Source: Macrococcoides equi (GTDB lineage Bacteria > Bacillota > Bacilli > Staphylococcales > Staphylococcaceae). Taken from it: DNA of 64,000 nucleotides. Positions within the stretch are counted from its first letter, which is position 1; every line of letters starts with the position of its first letter. Positions 7,633 to 17,178 of the stretch are shown here, one piece after another. Below the pieces are notes generated by a model that had not been told where the DNA came from, searched no databases, and saw only the letters and a program-made list of their open reading frames with translations. The stretch lies in assembly GCF_047425865.1 (NCBI RefSeq), contig NZ_CP179735.1; one strand, written 5' to 3'. The translations under genes were made by a program, and so were the position numbers.

Positions 7633-9120
7633 CTAAAAACTTGATAACCCCGTAAACTCCTGAATACGATACAATACAGACTTAAAGAACGATGGATCTT
7701 TCTTAACATCATAGTGATCTGTTACATGCGCATACGTATTATCCCACTTTGCATCAAAATCATTTTCAAGCTTCGTAAATACAGGCAAGTTCGACTGTCC
7801 AGAAATCAGGACATCGGTTTCCATGTTCAAATCCCCAACATTACGCCTTGTTAAATTAGCACTTCCTAGTAACAACTTAGATTCATGCTTATCAGCGTTT
7901 TTCATCAATGTAAATTTAGCATGATACTGTTCTCCGTGACTCACTGCCCATTTAATCTTGATATTGTCATCAGACTTTGAAACGAGTTCATGTGCTACAG
8001 GTTTATTCGGTATACCAGGTTTTTCTTTACCAAATGCCTCTTTATTCACATCCAGAATGATTTGAATATCAACACCTCGTTTACTGGCATTAATCAGTGC
8101 TTTAATAATGTCCCGATCTGACAAATAGAACATGCCCATCTTGAGCTGATCTTTATCACCCAGTCTTGCCATTTCATCAAGTAATGCAGCTTTTATCTTA
8201 CCCTCAGTAACAAGTGTTGTTGTATAATCCATCCCATTATTAAAGGCTCTTGATTTAATTTTAAAATCATCAACCTTTAAATCTGCACCACTCATATTCA
8301 ATGCATGGATTTCACTATTGATTAAATCTTCCTGAATCTGACCACGCACCTTTAAGGCGACATTTTGATGATGACCACTCGGATCATGCGGATTGCTTGA
8401 AGCAATAATTGCATCATTTTCTGTCACCAATGTTTTACGGTGATTAGCTTTCATATTCAGTAATCTACCAAATCCACGAACAGTCACATTCGGTTCATCT
8501 TTTGAGAAGATATTCGTAATGAGTCCATTCTCATTATTACCAAACCAGCGCATCGTTGGACGCCATAATCCTGAATAGATGGGATTTGAGTCTCGAAGTG
8601 CTACCAGATTTGTCTCATAAAGATTAATACCATTTGCACGCAACTTGCGATAATGTTCGGGCGTATAACTGCCATAGAAAGAGTTTATTGGATCTGTTAA
8701 GACAAAGATCTTAATATCTGGATTCAACTTCTTTTTTGCAATCAATGCATCCGTTAACTGTTCTGTTAATTTAGGAAATTTTATTTTCCCGTCGTAAGCA
8801 TTATTAAATAAAAACATATCCATAATGATAAAATCATTAGCCTCACGAATTAACTGTAATTGATGACTGAATATTTCCTGATCATAATGCATCACATTGT
8901 TTTTCTTGTAGGTATTATCTATTAACACTTGTGCATCATTTGTCTTACTGTAATCAAACCACTTTGATACCCCACCAGGCAAAGGTTTATAAGCTCCGTA
9001 AATTGCACAGACAATATATGCACCAAAGCAAATAAATGCAATATTTTTAAAACTAAATTTCTTTTTCCTGCGTTTATTTTTTGACTTCTTTGCAACAACT
9101 TTCTTTTTCTTAGTAGCCAT
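7633..9120 (-). CDS. Membrane-anchored phospholipase-D-like protein
   Basis: A 495-residue protein with a very basic N-terminus (residues 1-25), one transmembrane segment (about 28-45) and two HKD half-sites of the phospholipase D superfamily: NHRKTLVTENDAIIASSNP in the middle and YHAKFTLM...LLLGSANLTRRN near the C-terminus. Family members include cardiolipin synthases and nucleases; which reaction applies cannot be told here, but the membrane anchor and the lack of two long N-terminal helices make it unlike standard Cls. I chose the second of two adjacent ATG codons because of its spacing from GGAGG. There is no clear terminator between it and the met promoter. Confidence 0.8.
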   Translation of the reverse strand: MATKKKKVVAKKSKNKRRKKKFSFKNIAFICFGAYIVCAIYGAYKPLPGGVSKWFDYSKTNDAQVLIDNTYKKNNVMHYDQEIFSHQLQLIREANDFIIMDMFLFNNAYDGKIKFPKLTEQLTDALIAKKKLNPDIKIFVLTDPINSFYGSYTPEHYRKLRANGINLYETNLVALRDSNPIYSGLWRPTMRWFGNNENGLITNIFSKDEPNVTVRGFGRLLNMKANHRKTLVTENDAIIASSNPHDPSGHHQNVALKVRGQIQEDLINSEIHALNMSGADLKVDDFKIKSRAFNNGMDYTTTLVTEGKIKAALLDEMARLGDKDQLKMGMFYLSDRDIIKALINASKRGVDIQIILDVNKEAFGKEKPGIPNKPVAHELVSKSDDNIKIKWAVSHGEQYHAKFTLMKNADKHESKLLLGSANLTRRNVGDLNMETDVLISGQSNLPVFTKLENDFDAKWDNTYAHVTDHYDVKKDPSFFKSVLYRIQEFTGLSSF

Positions 9121-9162
9121 CATCCACCTCCGCACTATTATTTTTATTATATCAAAAAAACA

Positions 9163-9182
9163 AAGCCCAAATGGACTTTGTC
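9163..9182 (-). terminator. Intrinsic terminator of the GntR-ABC operon
   Basis: CAAAGTCC-ATTT-GGGCTTTG stem (one G-T pair) directly after the permease stop codon, then TTTTTTTGAT on the minus strand. Confidence 0.8.
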
Positions 9183-9183
9183 T

Positions 9184-11076
9184 TTATTTTTTCATCAGTA
9201 CATACTGATAGCTCTCATCAAAGAAATACAGATGATCTCCGTTTATATCAGCACCATTTTTATTAAACATTTCTTTAAAAGTCTCGCGTTTAATATGCTT
9301 AGCAAATGGTAAATCTTTAATATCCTCATCACCAATCTTCTCATAATTTGATTTATTACCCAGGTCATAAACTTTACCTAATGGTAATGCTGAACTCGGT
9401 TTAGCAATCAACTTTTCATCAACCAGGAAGTTGATAATGTCTTTATCATAGATTGAAAGATATAACGCTTGGTCAAGACCTTCCATATGATTATCGCTGA
9501 ATGAAATGTGAAGGGCAGAACTATCTAATGGAATCGCCTTGTCATGATAATAATGATTGCGATATTTATCAATAATCAGTTTCTTTAATTTTTCTTTTTG
9601 ATTACGATTTAAGTCTTCACCTGAATACGAATTGTCACCTGAGTCAATATTGAGTGTCACAGTTTTATCAAACAGTTTATCCCAATTAACATATTGTGTA
9701 ATAATCTTAGCATTGTCTTTTGTAGATACTTTTTTCATATATTGTTGATATGCCTGCTCATTAATATCATAACTTCTGCTCACTTTTCGACCATTTTTCA
9801 AGTTATAAGATAATTCTATCGTCATTATAGGTTCTTCATCATTAAAGTGAGCACGTTTAGTATCTATTAAATGATTATGCCCATCTATTACTGTCTGAAT
9901 AAATTTACGATCTTTCACCTTAGTATTATTTAATATGCCTTCTTCGTAATTATCATTCGTTTCTTCAAATGACGTTGTCACACTTTTCACGTCTTCAATT
10001 TTCGGAACGTAGCTTTCTCTCATTTGTCCTGATACATAGACACCTATAAGTGATAATACAACCAATGCTAACGTCATTAAAAATAAGTTACGATTCAGTT
10101 GAATGCGCACAGATTTCTGCGCGATCATTTCAAGCAAAATATATACGAGTGTAAATGACACAATATAGATAAATAACGTGATGATTTTCTGTTCATTAAA
10201 GATTGAGTTGAAGATGATACCGCCTAACAGTGTGGCTATAAACATCGTGATAAAGAAAAGAATGAAGTTCGCATAGCGTGTAGAATATGCTTCGTTAATA
10301 CGTTCATTTTTTCTTTTTTTATAAATTACAAATAGTAATGCAAACAATAACAAACTTACCAGCAAGACGATTAGTAAATATGTAAAGTCTAATTTATCCT
10401 CAATGACATCTCCTAATATACGTACTGGCACAGTTAAGTTTTGCATTAACTTTTCAGGATATGATTGTAATCCTTTAAACATAAACATGTGCGTCGTATA
10501 GATTAGTGTCCCCATAATGAGAGGAGAAATGATGAGTATAATCGACGACATAATATGATTCAACATATTATTGATATATAAACTAAAGAGCATTGTAACT
10601 GTAAATATAAAGAAATCAACCACTAAATTAAAAAGGATCCAGATGACCACTTTTTCAAGGTCAATCGATGTGTACTTAATGCCAAATATCCAAGTAATCA
10701 CTCCATTGATTATAAGATTAATCAATAAATGTGAGAAGAATACGGCATAAGCTGTCACGAGTATTCGCTCACGTTTTATCGGCAAGCTGTGTATAAAGTC
10801 AGAAGCAGATTGTGTCTTGAAATAATACGTCAGAAAAGCTGCACATAGTAAAGCATAAAACATTGTGCCAAAGAAATAAATTGGCATCGTCATCATTTCA
10901 CCGATGAAATACTTACTATGCTCATGTGCTGAAGTATTGCTATCAATATGTGCAATTACATATGAAAAAGGGACGAGTATAAAGGTACAGATAAGATTAA
11001 TAATGCTCAAAAATATGATTGAACGTGATAAATTACTGAACAGTGCTTTATTCAACGATAATGTTTTCAATGGCAT
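9184..11076 (-). CDS. ABC transporter permease of the GntR-linked module
   Basis: A 630-residue membrane protein. About ten hydrophobic segments lie in residues 20-350 (two blocks, roughly 20-260 and 265-350), followed by a large polar, probably extracellular C-terminal domain of about 270 residues. It overlaps the upstream ATPase gene by 29 bp and has GGAGGAC ahead of its ATG. Together with the ATPase and the YtrA-type regulator it forms a complete exporter module of the sort seen in B. subtilis ytr and S. aureus pmt operons, here with one large permease instead of two smaller ones. Substrate unknown; antimicrobial peptides or envelope stress are plausible by analogy. Confidence 0.75.
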   Translation of the reverse strand: MPLKTLSLNKALFSNLSRSIIFLSIINLICTFILVPFSYVIAHIDSNTSAHEHSKYFIGEMMTMPIYFFGTMFYALLCAAFLTYYFKTQSASDFIHSLPIKRERILVTAYAVFFSHLLINLIINGVITWIFGIKYTSIDLEKVVIWILFNLVVDFFIFTVTMLFSLYINNMLNHIMSSIILIISPLIMGTLIYTTHMFMFKGLQSYPEKLMQNLTVPVRILGDVIEDKLDFTYLLIVLLVSLLLFALLFVIYKKRKNERINEAYSTRYANFILFFITMFIATLLGGIIFNSIFNEQKIITLFIYIVSFTLVYILLEMIAQKSVRIQLNRNLFLMTLALVVLSLIGVYVSGQMRESYVPKIEDVKSVTTSFEETNDNYEEGILNNTKVKDRKFIQTVIDGHNHLIDTKRAHFNDEEPIMTIELSYNLKNGRKVSRSYDINEQAYQQYMKKVSTKDNAKIITQYVNWDKLFDKTVTLNIDSGDNSYSGEDLNRNQKEKLKKLIIDKYRNHYYHDKAIPLDSSALHISFSDNHMEGLDQALYLSIYDKDIINFLVDEKLIAKPSSALPLGKVYDLGNKSNYEKIGDEDIKDLPFAKHIKRETFKEMFNKNGADINGDHLYFFDESYQYVLMKK

Positions 11077-11950
11077 AGCCGTGTCCTCCTAATTCATATG
11101 TAAATATTTCTTCGAGTGATAACGGTAAAATGTCATACATCAGTGGGTTACCTGAGGTGATATATTGTTCAATATCTTCAAAATTACCTTTCACAATACA
11201 CGTAACAACGCGTCCTTTAACTGATTTTTCTACGAGATTCATCCCTTTAAAGAATTGTTCATTAGGAATTTTTTCAAATGCCATTTGAATCTTAGCCACA
11301 TTACCTTTTAAGTCATCTAAATCTCTTGCCATTAAAATATTACCTTCATGCATTAAAGTGACCGAATCACAGAAGTCTTCCATCTCACGAAGATTATGGC
11401 TTGAAACAAATAATGCCATGTCATGATTTGTGACATCCTGAATCAGTATATTCTTGATAGTATGTCTAACAATGGGATCTAATCCGTCAAATGGTTCATC
11501 AAGCAACATCACTTCAGGACGTGCTGCAATAGCTAGAATAAATGCACATTGACGTTTCATCCCTTTTGACAGTTTCGATAACTTCTTTTGAGGATGCATC
11601 TTTAATAGCTGTGTAAGTTGAGTGAATCTTTCCTGACTAAAGTTTGGATAAAGCGTCTGATAGAAGTCACCCATTTCTTTTAAATTGGCATGTCCAAAGA
11701 AATAAGGGATGTCAGAGATGAATATCATCTTAGATTTATAGTCTTCATTTTCAAATACATCTTGTTCATTGAATAATATTGCGCCACTATCTGCCTTATA
11801 AATACCTGCTATCATCTTAAGTAGCGTTGTCTTTCCTGCACCATTACTTCCAAGTAATCCTTGTATACTGCCGGGGTGAATTGATAATGTTGCTTTATTT
11901 ACAGCAGTGAATACACCAAAATGCTTCGTTGCCTCATTGATCTGAATCAT
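11048..11950 (-). CDS. ABC transporter ATP-binding protein (YtrB/PmtA-like)
   Basis: A 300-residue ATPase. Walker A is GSNGAGKT, the signature is degenerate (LSKGMKRQC), Walker B is EVMLLDEPFDGLD, and the H-loop is VSSHN. A roughly 80-residue C-terminal extension follows the nucleotide-binding domain, as in export-type subunits. I chose the ATG at 11950; an in-frame GTG three codons upstream lies inside the GAGGGG ribosome site. The gene overlaps the GntR-type gene by 17 bp, so the two are translationally coupled. Confidence 0.85.
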   Translation of the reverse strand: MIQINEATKHFGVFTAVNKATLSIHPGSIQGLLGSNGAGKTTLLKMIAGIYKADSGAILFNEQDVFENEDYKSKMIFISDIPYFFGHANLKEMGDFYQTLYPNFSQERFTQLTQLLKMHPQKKLSKLSKGMKRQCAFILAIAARPEVMLLDEPFDGLDPIVRHTIKNILIQDVTNHDMALFVSSHNLREMEDFCDSVTLMHEGNILMARDLDDLKGNVAKIQMAFEKIPNEQFFKGMNLVEKSVKGRVVTCIVKGNFEDIEQYITSGNPLMYDILPLSLEEIFTYELGGHGYAIENIIVE

Positions 11951-12317
11951 TGTTCTCACCCCTCATTTCCTCAATCGTCGCTATAATTTCATCTTTTGTT
12001 AAGCCTAAGAATAGTAACTCCTGAACAATTTTTTCTAGTGATTCAGTCAACATCTGTATACGCTCCTTTTGCATAGTATCTTCAACTTGATTGACAAAAC
12101 TACCTTTTCCGGGGACTGAATACGTGTAACCTAAACGCTCTAATTCCCGATATGCCTTCTGTATCGTATTAGGATTGATAGTAAGCTCCTGGGCCAGTTG
12201 TCTGACTGATGGCAGTTGATCATCTGGCTGCAATACATTGTTCATAATCTGTAATTTAAAGCCACTGACCAATTGTTCATATATCGGCACTCGACTGCGA
12301 TTATCGATTGATATCAT
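11934..12317 (-). CDS. GntR-family regulator, YtrA subfamily
   Basis: A 127-residue regulator with an N-terminal winged helix: VPIYEQLVSGFKLQIMNN, LPSVRQLAQELTINPNTIQKAYRELERLGY. The short C-terminal dimerisation tail (about 50 residues) is the hallmark of the YtrA subfamily, which usually represses its own ABC operon. It is the first gene of the three-gene unit here. A minus-strand TATAAT lies at 12357-12362. I could not settle on an operator with confidence. Confidence 0.85.
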   Translation of the reverse strand: MISIDNRSRVPIYEQLVSGFKLQIMNNVLQPDDQLPSVRQLAQELTINPNTIQKAYRELERLGYTYSVPGKGSFVNQVEDTMQKERIQMLTESLEKIVQELLFLGLTKDEIIATIEEMRGENNDSDQ

Positions 12318-12416
12318 CCATCTCTCTCCATTTCTACTGTATTAACTGTACTACTTATTATAATACACCTAGAACGGATAAATGCAAGTAAAATTTGTAA
12401 AAAAGTACAAAAAAAG

Positions 12417-12437
12417 AACACACCTAAGTGTGTTCGA
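12417..12437 (-). terminator. Intrinsic terminator of the SDR gene
   Basis: GAACACAC/GTGTGTTC perfect stem with a short loop, followed by TTTTTTTG on the minus strand; about 55 bp after the SDR stop. Confidence 0.8.
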
Positions 12438-12492
12438 AAATTATTAGCTTGATACTGCACGTTGAATATATCTATACTGGCAGAATCCGCCT

Positions 12493-13272
12493 CTATAAAC
12501 TCGGTGACTTTCCTCCGTCGATATTAACTGCCACACCTGTCACATAACTTGCTGCATCACTCACTAAAAATGAAATGACATTTGCTGCTTCACGCGTATC
12601 ACCAATACGTCCTAATGGAATTTCAAACTTCGGATCTCTTGCGTACTTTTCCCAAGTTAATTCCGGTGCTTCTGCCTGCCAGCGTTTCTCAATTTGTCCG
12701 CTTCGAATAAGTCCGATGCAAACTGCATTCACACGAATATTATACTGTGCTAAATCTTTACTAAGTGTCTTCGTCAAAGCAAGGCCTGCAGCACGTGTCA
12801 CAGAAGTTGGTGTTGTACTAGCCGGAGGATTTTTACCTGCAACAGCTGTTAAGTTAACAATGGCACCACCGTTTTTCTTAAGTTCAGGAATTGCTGCATG
12901 TAACATATGTAATGCACCAAAAAGTTTCAAATCTAAATCCTGTTGCCAGTCTTTAAGGGACACTTCTTCAAAGTTTTTTGCAAAAGCACTCCCTGCATTA
13001 TTGATTAATATATCGAGTTTGCCATATGTATCGATGGCCTTTTGCACAAATGCTTTACAATCAGCTTCTTTCGTTACGTCACATACTTGATACGCAACTT
13101 CTTTACCTGTCTTCTTTTTAATTTCATTAGCCACTTCAATTAAATCTTGTTCATGTCGACTTGCAATAATAACGTGTGCGCCCTCCTCTACAAGAATAGT
13201 AGCTGTTTCTTTCCCAATCCCTTTACTTGAACCAGTAATCACTGCAACCTTACCTTGTAATCCTAAATCCAT
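12493..13272 (-). CDS. SDR-family oxidoreductase with altered catalytic site
   Basis: A 259-residue short-chain dehydrogenase fold. The NAD(P)-binding TGSSKGIG motif (residues 14-21) and NNAG are intact, as is the C-terminal VTGVAVNIDGG. However, where the active-site Tyr-x-x-x-Lys should precede the helix AAGLALTKTLSK, the protein has Thr-Ser-Val-Thr-Arg, so both the Tyr and the Lys are replaced. A related SDR subgroup with this substitution is, to my recollection, conserved in other bacteria, so this is probably not a broken gene. An AAAAGGAG site precedes the ATG. Substrate unknown, and classical reductase activity is doubtful. Confidence 0.8.
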   Translation of the reverse strand: MDLGLQGKVAVITGSSKGIGKETATILVEEGAHVIIASRHEQDLIEVANEIKKKTGKEVAYQVCDVTKEADCKAFVQKAIDTYGKLDILINNAGSAFAKNFEEVSLKDWQQDLDLKLFGALHMLHAAIPELKKNGGAIVNLTAVAGKNPPASTTPTSVTRAAGLALTKTLSKDLAQYNIRVNAVCIGLIRSGQIEKRWQAEAPELTWEKYARDPKFEIPLGRIGDTREAANVISFLVSDAASYVTGVAVNIDGGKSPSL

Positions 13273-13341
13273 AGTATCAGCTCCTTTTAAATAAAATATA
13301 GCAGAAATCGTGCTATGATAATAGAAAAAAGAGGTGATGCT

Positions 13342-13857
13342 ATGTTTGTCTGTTTATTACGTGGTGTGAATGTAAATGGTATTAAAATAAAAAATGTGGA
13401 GCTAAAAGCTGTATTTGAATCTTTAGGATTTACGGACGTTACACCCATTTTACAGACTGGAAACGTAATATATAATACGACAATATCTTTAAATGAACAA
13501 AAAGATGTTATTGAAACAGCTCTCCGCAATAAATTTGGTTATGAGGCATTTGTCATTGTATGTGATGGATGTGAAATGCAAACTATAATTAATAACTATC
13601 CATTTGATCTAACAGGTGAGATGCAGCCATATGTGATCTTCGTGAATAGTGATGAAGTTAAACAAGAATTACTGGCATTACCAATTGATGAAAATGAGTC
13701 CGTTCATCACGGGAACAATGTCATCTACTGGACCGTTCCAAAAGGTAAAACACTCGATTCTAAATTCGGTAAAGTACTTGGCCAGAAAAAATATAAAAGT
13801 GAAACGACCACACGAAATTTAAGAACTGTAGAAAAAATAGTTACTAAAATAAAATAG
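13342..13857 (+). CDS. DUF1697 family protein
   Basis: A 171-residue protein that opens FVCLLRGVNVNGIKIKN and continues with a two-lobed alpha/beta fold, ending in the KYKSETTTRNLRTVEKI segment typical of DUF1697. Function is unknown in this family. I chose the ATG at 13342, which has AGAGGTG 6 bases upstream; an earlier in-frame ATG has no site. Monocistronic, divergent from the SDR gene and convergent with the GNAT gene. Confidence 0.85.
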   Translation: MFVCLLRGVNVNGIKIKNVELKAVFESLGFTDVTPILQTGNVIYNTTISLNEQKDVIETALRNKFGYEAFVIVCDGCEMQTIINNYPFDLTGEMQPYVIFVNSDEVKQELLALPIDENESVHHGNNVIYWTVPKGKTLDSKFGKVLGQKKYKSETTTRNLRTVEKIVTKIK

Positions 13858-13890
13858 TATTGCCGGAAATTTTAAATATCCGGCAATACT
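13856..13890. terminator. Bidirectional terminator between convergent genes
   Basis: A perfect 11-bp stem AGTATTGCCGG with its complement; TTTT follows on the plus strand and the matching A-run of the DUF1697 gene end supplies T residues on the minus strand. Confidence 0.8.
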
Positions 13891-13904
13891 ATTTTAACTA
13901 CCTA

Positions 13905-14285
13905 CTATTCTCCATAAGTACGTCTAAACCCATAAAATGGTCTAAAGTTCTTTTCGTAATACCCTTTTGAATTACGCGTTGCAAGTAATTCCATGCGTGT
14001 TGTTGGGTATAGATGATGAATATGCTCAATTAACGCTTTAGCTATACCTTGACCTCTATAGTTATGATGTGTTATCAATTCGCATAAATACAAACTCACG
14101 TGACCATCTGTAATTGCACGCGCACAGCCTACAACCTCTCCATTTAACTCATAAACAAAGCTTATACTGTTGTTCCATGCAGCAAGCGTCTGTGCGTGAC
14201 GTACAACTAAATTATCCCAGCCTTCATATAAGTTCATTGTTTGTATAGCATCAATATCTTTATTCTCAAATTTTCTAATCATCAA
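13905..14285 (-). CDS. GNAT-family N-acetyltransferase
   Basis: A 126-residue single-domain acetyltransferase. The acetyl-CoA loop is visible as HNYRGQGIAKALIEHI (residues about 78-93), followed by the last-strand region FYGFRRTYGE. Its ATG overlaps the stop of oatA (ATGA arrangement), so the two genes are co-translated. Whether it acts on a wall precursor, a small molecule or a protein cannot be told from sequence. Confidence 0.85.
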   Translation of the reverse strand: MMIRKFENKDIDAIQTMNLYEGWDNLVVRHAQTLAAWNNSISFVYELNGEVVGCARAITDGHVSLYLCELITHHNYRGQGIAKALIEHIHHLYPTTRMELLATRNSKGYYEKNFRPFYGFRRTYGE

Positions 14286-16291
14286 GATTCCTCATCTTTA
14301 CTGTTCTTTTTTTCTAACAAAGGTATGATATCTTTTTCAACATATGGTGTCAGTGTCGACACAAAGGTCTTTGTCATGTGTGATTTATCAAAAAACGCCA
14401 CCACATTTCCTACGACAGGTTCACAATATTCATCCGGACAGATTTTATCCGTATAATCTACAAAATGAACCCCTTGTGGTTTAACTTTCAGTTTCGACCA
14501 GTCCGTTTCTTTTGGAACGACGATGTCTTTTTCTATCTTACAATCTTTACTATGACGTCCTTTCGCTTGAATACATTCAGGTACGTCATTTCTAAAATAA
14601 GGTGTATCTCTGACAGCAAAGATTTCGATACCTCGCTCATTAAATGCTTTAAATTGATCAAGATAGCCTTTCGGTACTTCATCTACATTAAAATATGAAA
14701 TCTCCGCCATAGCCAGAACAAGATCAGGTTGTTTATCAGCAACTTTCGCTACAACATGCTCATTCCATGTATCACATGACGGTAATCCTTTCTTATCAGT
14801 AGATAGACGACAACCACTTTTCGTAACATTGAGAACTCTTATCCTATGCTTTTCAGCAAGTTCATGTATAGCAGTAAACCAATGCGTTGAGTGACTTCCA
14901 CCTACGATCGCTACTGTATAATCATAACCTTTTGTTACACCGTACTCACAGATTTTTACGGTTGGATCTTTCGGTCCCACATGGCATCCATCTTTATAAG
15001 GTTGCGCCTGATCATCTTTAATATTTTCATCACGAGGAATATAAGGCTTTTCTTTGAATTCTTTTACTTCTAAGACTTGTGCACCAGGATAGCCATCTGT
15101 CTTAGATAATGCTTCAGTCTTCTTGATCTCTGCATTCATATGTTGCTGCCATAAAGCGTTTAGACCGAGCACCGGTATTAAACATATGCAGATGACAGCA
15201 AGTACTGGCCATGAATTATTCTTTACTCTTATCTTTCGAACGGGTCGTTCAATAATTGTCGTGACAATTATGGATAAAAGAAGTGATAATACCATGATAA
15301 ATATGCCATGAATTATAGAAACGTGATCCTGTTTCGAAATAACATGATAAAACGTGAGTAACACCCAGTGCCATAAGTAAAAACCGTAAGAATAGCCTCC
15401 TAGCTTTACCATCCACTTAGTACCGAGGAATTTTTCAACACCAAGTTTTGTCGTGTTCTCTCCAGCAAGTAATATTAATACAGCAGATAATGTCGGCCAG
15501 AGAGCGATATAGCCAGGAAACATCGTTGATACTTCGAGTAATATGCCACATAATATAAGCATTGTTAATCCCAACCATCCAGCTATGACTGAAATAACTG
15601 AAGGTAACTTAATGCGATCAATAAGAACGCATAATAAACCACCTAAAGCAAATTCCCAGACGCGTGTTCGAGTATCAAAATATGCCCACGGTTGATTGAT
15701 TTCTGTTAAGTAGACTGAAAACATGAGTGAAACTATAAAGATGAAAGTAAGTATTATAAGTAACGGTTTTTTCACATGCTGCTTAAACAGACGTGATAAG
15801 AATATCGCCAACCAGATGACAACAAACCAAATCAAATAGAACTGTCCTTGTATACTCATCGCCCAAAAATGTTGAACTGGACTCTTCGCATTACCTGAAT
15901 CCAGATAATCTACTGAGGTCATTGCCAGCTGCCAGTTCTCAAGATACAGTGCAGTTGCAAAGATTTCTTTAATCGTTTGTACCCACCTTGCACCTGGCAG
16001 AAAAAAGTAGCTTAATATGATAACACTAAACAGTACAAAGAAAGCTTGAGGCATTAGCCGCTTCAATAACCCCATAATAAATTCAAAGCCATTAACTGTG
16101 CCATTTTTACGCAGCTTGGACAATAAACTTGTCGTTATTAAGAAACCACTGACTACAAAGAATACGTCAACGCCGCCCGATACTTTACCGAGCCAAATGT
16201 GATAAATGGCAACAAGTAAAGCTGCAACTGCACGTAAACCTTCTATTTCAGGTCTGAATTTCTTTTTTGACTCTGTATGTATTTGAATCAT
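14282..16291 (-). CDS. oatA: Peptidoglycan O-acetyltransferase OatA
   Basis: A 669-residue integral membrane acyltransferase that would O-acetylate MurNAc and protect the wall from lysozyme. The N-terminal acyltransferase-3 domain (residues 14-360, about ten helices) starts EIEGLRAVAALLVAIYHIW, with the conserved FFVVSGFL and the late WHWVLLTFYH. The C-terminal extracellular SGNH domain (about 440-660) has the nucleophile in GGSHS (Ser466) and the Asp-x-x-His pair DKSH (635-638). Both halves are needed in known OatA: one moves acetyl across the membrane and the other transfers it. It is somewhat longer than the S. aureus protein (about 600 residues). AGGTGAT precedes the ATG. Confidence 0.9.
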   Translation of the reverse strand: MIQIHTESKKKFRPEIEGLRAVAALLVAIYHIWLGKVSGGVDVFFVVSGFLITTSLLSKLRKNGTVNGFEFIMGLLKRLMPQAFFVLFSVIILSYFFLPGARWVQTIKEIFATALYLENWQLAMTSVDYLDSGNAKSPVQHFWAMSIQGQFYLIWFVVIWLAIFLSRLFKQHVKKPLLIILTFIFIVSLMFSVYLTEINQPWAYFDTRTRVWEFALGGLLCVLIDRIKLPSVISVIAGWLGLTMLILCGILLEVSTMFPGYIALWPTLSAVLILLAGENTTKLGVEKFLGTKWMVKLGGYSYGFYLWHWVLLTFYHVISKQDHVSIIHGIFIMVLSLLLSIIVTTIIERPVRKIRVKNNSWPVLAVICICLIPVLGLNALWQQHMNAEIKKTEALSKTDGYPGAQVLEVKEFKEKPYIPRDENIKDDQAQPYKDGCHVGPKDPTVKICEYGVTKGYDYTVAIVGGSHSTHWFTAIHELAEKHRIRVLNVTKSGCRLSTDKKGLPSCDTWNEHVVAKVADKQPDLVLAMAEISYFNVDEVPKGYLDQFKAFNERGIEIFAVRDTPYFRNDVPECIQAKGRHSKDCKIEKDIVVPKETDWSKLKVKPQGVHFVDYTDKICPDEYCEPVVGNVVAFFDKSHMTKTFVSTLTPYVEKDIIPLLEKKNSKDEES

Positions 16292-16324
16292 TTTATCACC
16301 TATATGTTTTATTTTTACACAAAA

Positions 16325-16352
16325 ATAAAGTCAGGATTTCTCCTGACTTTAT
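16325..16352 (-). terminator. Intrinsic terminator of the yebC-type gene
   Basis: AAAGTCAGGA/TCCTGACTTT stem with a 4-base loop and a T-rich tail on the minus strand. Confidence 0.8.
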
Positions 16353-16358
16353 TATAAA

Positions 16359-17072
16359 TTATAACTCAACATTATGGTGAACTGTTTGAACATCTTCTAA
16401 ATCTTCAATCGCATCTACTAACTTTTCAAATGTTTCTAGGTCAGCTTCAGATAACGTCAATTCATTCTGCGCTAACATTGAAAGTTCAGCAACCGTAAAT
16501 TCTTCTACTCCTGCTTCTTTCAATGCATTTTGAACCGCTGCGAATTGATCTGGTTCAGCATAAACTACTACGTGTCCATCTTCTTCCATAACGTCACGTA
16601 CATCTAAATCAGCTTCCATCAATAATTCTAAAGTTTCATCTGCAGTTTTTCCGTCGAAGCCAAATACTGCAGTATTTTCAAACATGTAACTTACAGAACC
16701 AGAAACACCCATGTTCCCGCCATTCTTACCAAATGCAGCACGAACATCACTTGCTGTACGGTTAACGTTATTTGTTAAAGCATCAACGATTAACATAGAA
16801 CCACCAGGCCCAAAACCTTCATAACGTAATTCATCATAGTTTTCTTCAGCGCCGCCTTTTGCTTTTTCAATTGCACGGTCAATGATGTGTTTAGGGACAG
16901 AATATGTTTTCGCACGCTCAAGTACAAACTTTAAGTTTTGATTTGACTCAGGATCTGGTTCTCCAGATTTTGCAGCAACATAGATTTCGCGTCCAAATTT
17001 TGCATAGATACGACTTGTATTTTTGTCTTTTGCTGCTTTCTTATCTTTAATATTGTTCCACTTACGACCCAT
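16359..17072 (-). CDS. YebC/PmpR family regulator (YeeN type)
   Basis: A 237-residue protein of the YebC family, cytoplasmic, with the typical start MGRKWNNIKDKKAAKDKNTS and the conserved acidic C-terminal domains. The family is linked to DNA-binding gene regulation and, more recently, to ribosomal translation of proline-rich stretches; which role applies to this YeeN branch is not settled. I chose the ATG at 17072 with AAGGAAG upstream; an in-frame GTG three codons earlier is too close to that site. Monocistronic. Confidence 0.9.
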   Translation of the reverse strand: MGRKWNNIKDKKAAKDKNTSRIYAKFGREIYVAAKSGEPDPESNQNLKFVLERAKTYSVPKHIIDRAIEKAKGGAEENYDELRYEGFGPGGSMLIVDALTNNVNRTASDVRAAFGKNGGNMGVSGSVSYMFENTAVFGFDGKTADETLELLMEADLDVRDVMEEDGHVVVYAEPDQFAAVQNALKEAGVEEFTVAELSMLAQNELTLSEADLETFEKLVDAIEDLEDVQTVHHNVEL

Positions 17073-17144
17073 AATATACACGCTTCCTTTTACATTAATA
17101 TGTCATTATTATACACATAACTTGTGTATTGCACAAAACAAAAA

Positions 17145-17169
17145 AAAGGAAACACATTGTGTCTCCTTT
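17145..17169 (-). terminator. Intrinsic terminator of the BAX-inhibitor gene
   Basis: AAAGGA-ACAC and GTGT-TCCTTT arms with one mismatch, then TTTTTTTGTTTTG on the minus strand. Confidence 0.8.
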
Positions 17170-17178
17170 AATTATAAC

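Noticed and set aside
12318..12400. Operator for the YtrA-type regulator
   Set aside because: Several short repeats of TGTA-type words are present but no convincing symmetrical site; a footprint would be needed.
12575..13090. 171-codon plus-strand open frame
   Set aside because: Lies wholly inside the SDR gene on the other strand; Ser/Ala-rich shadow sequence without start signals.
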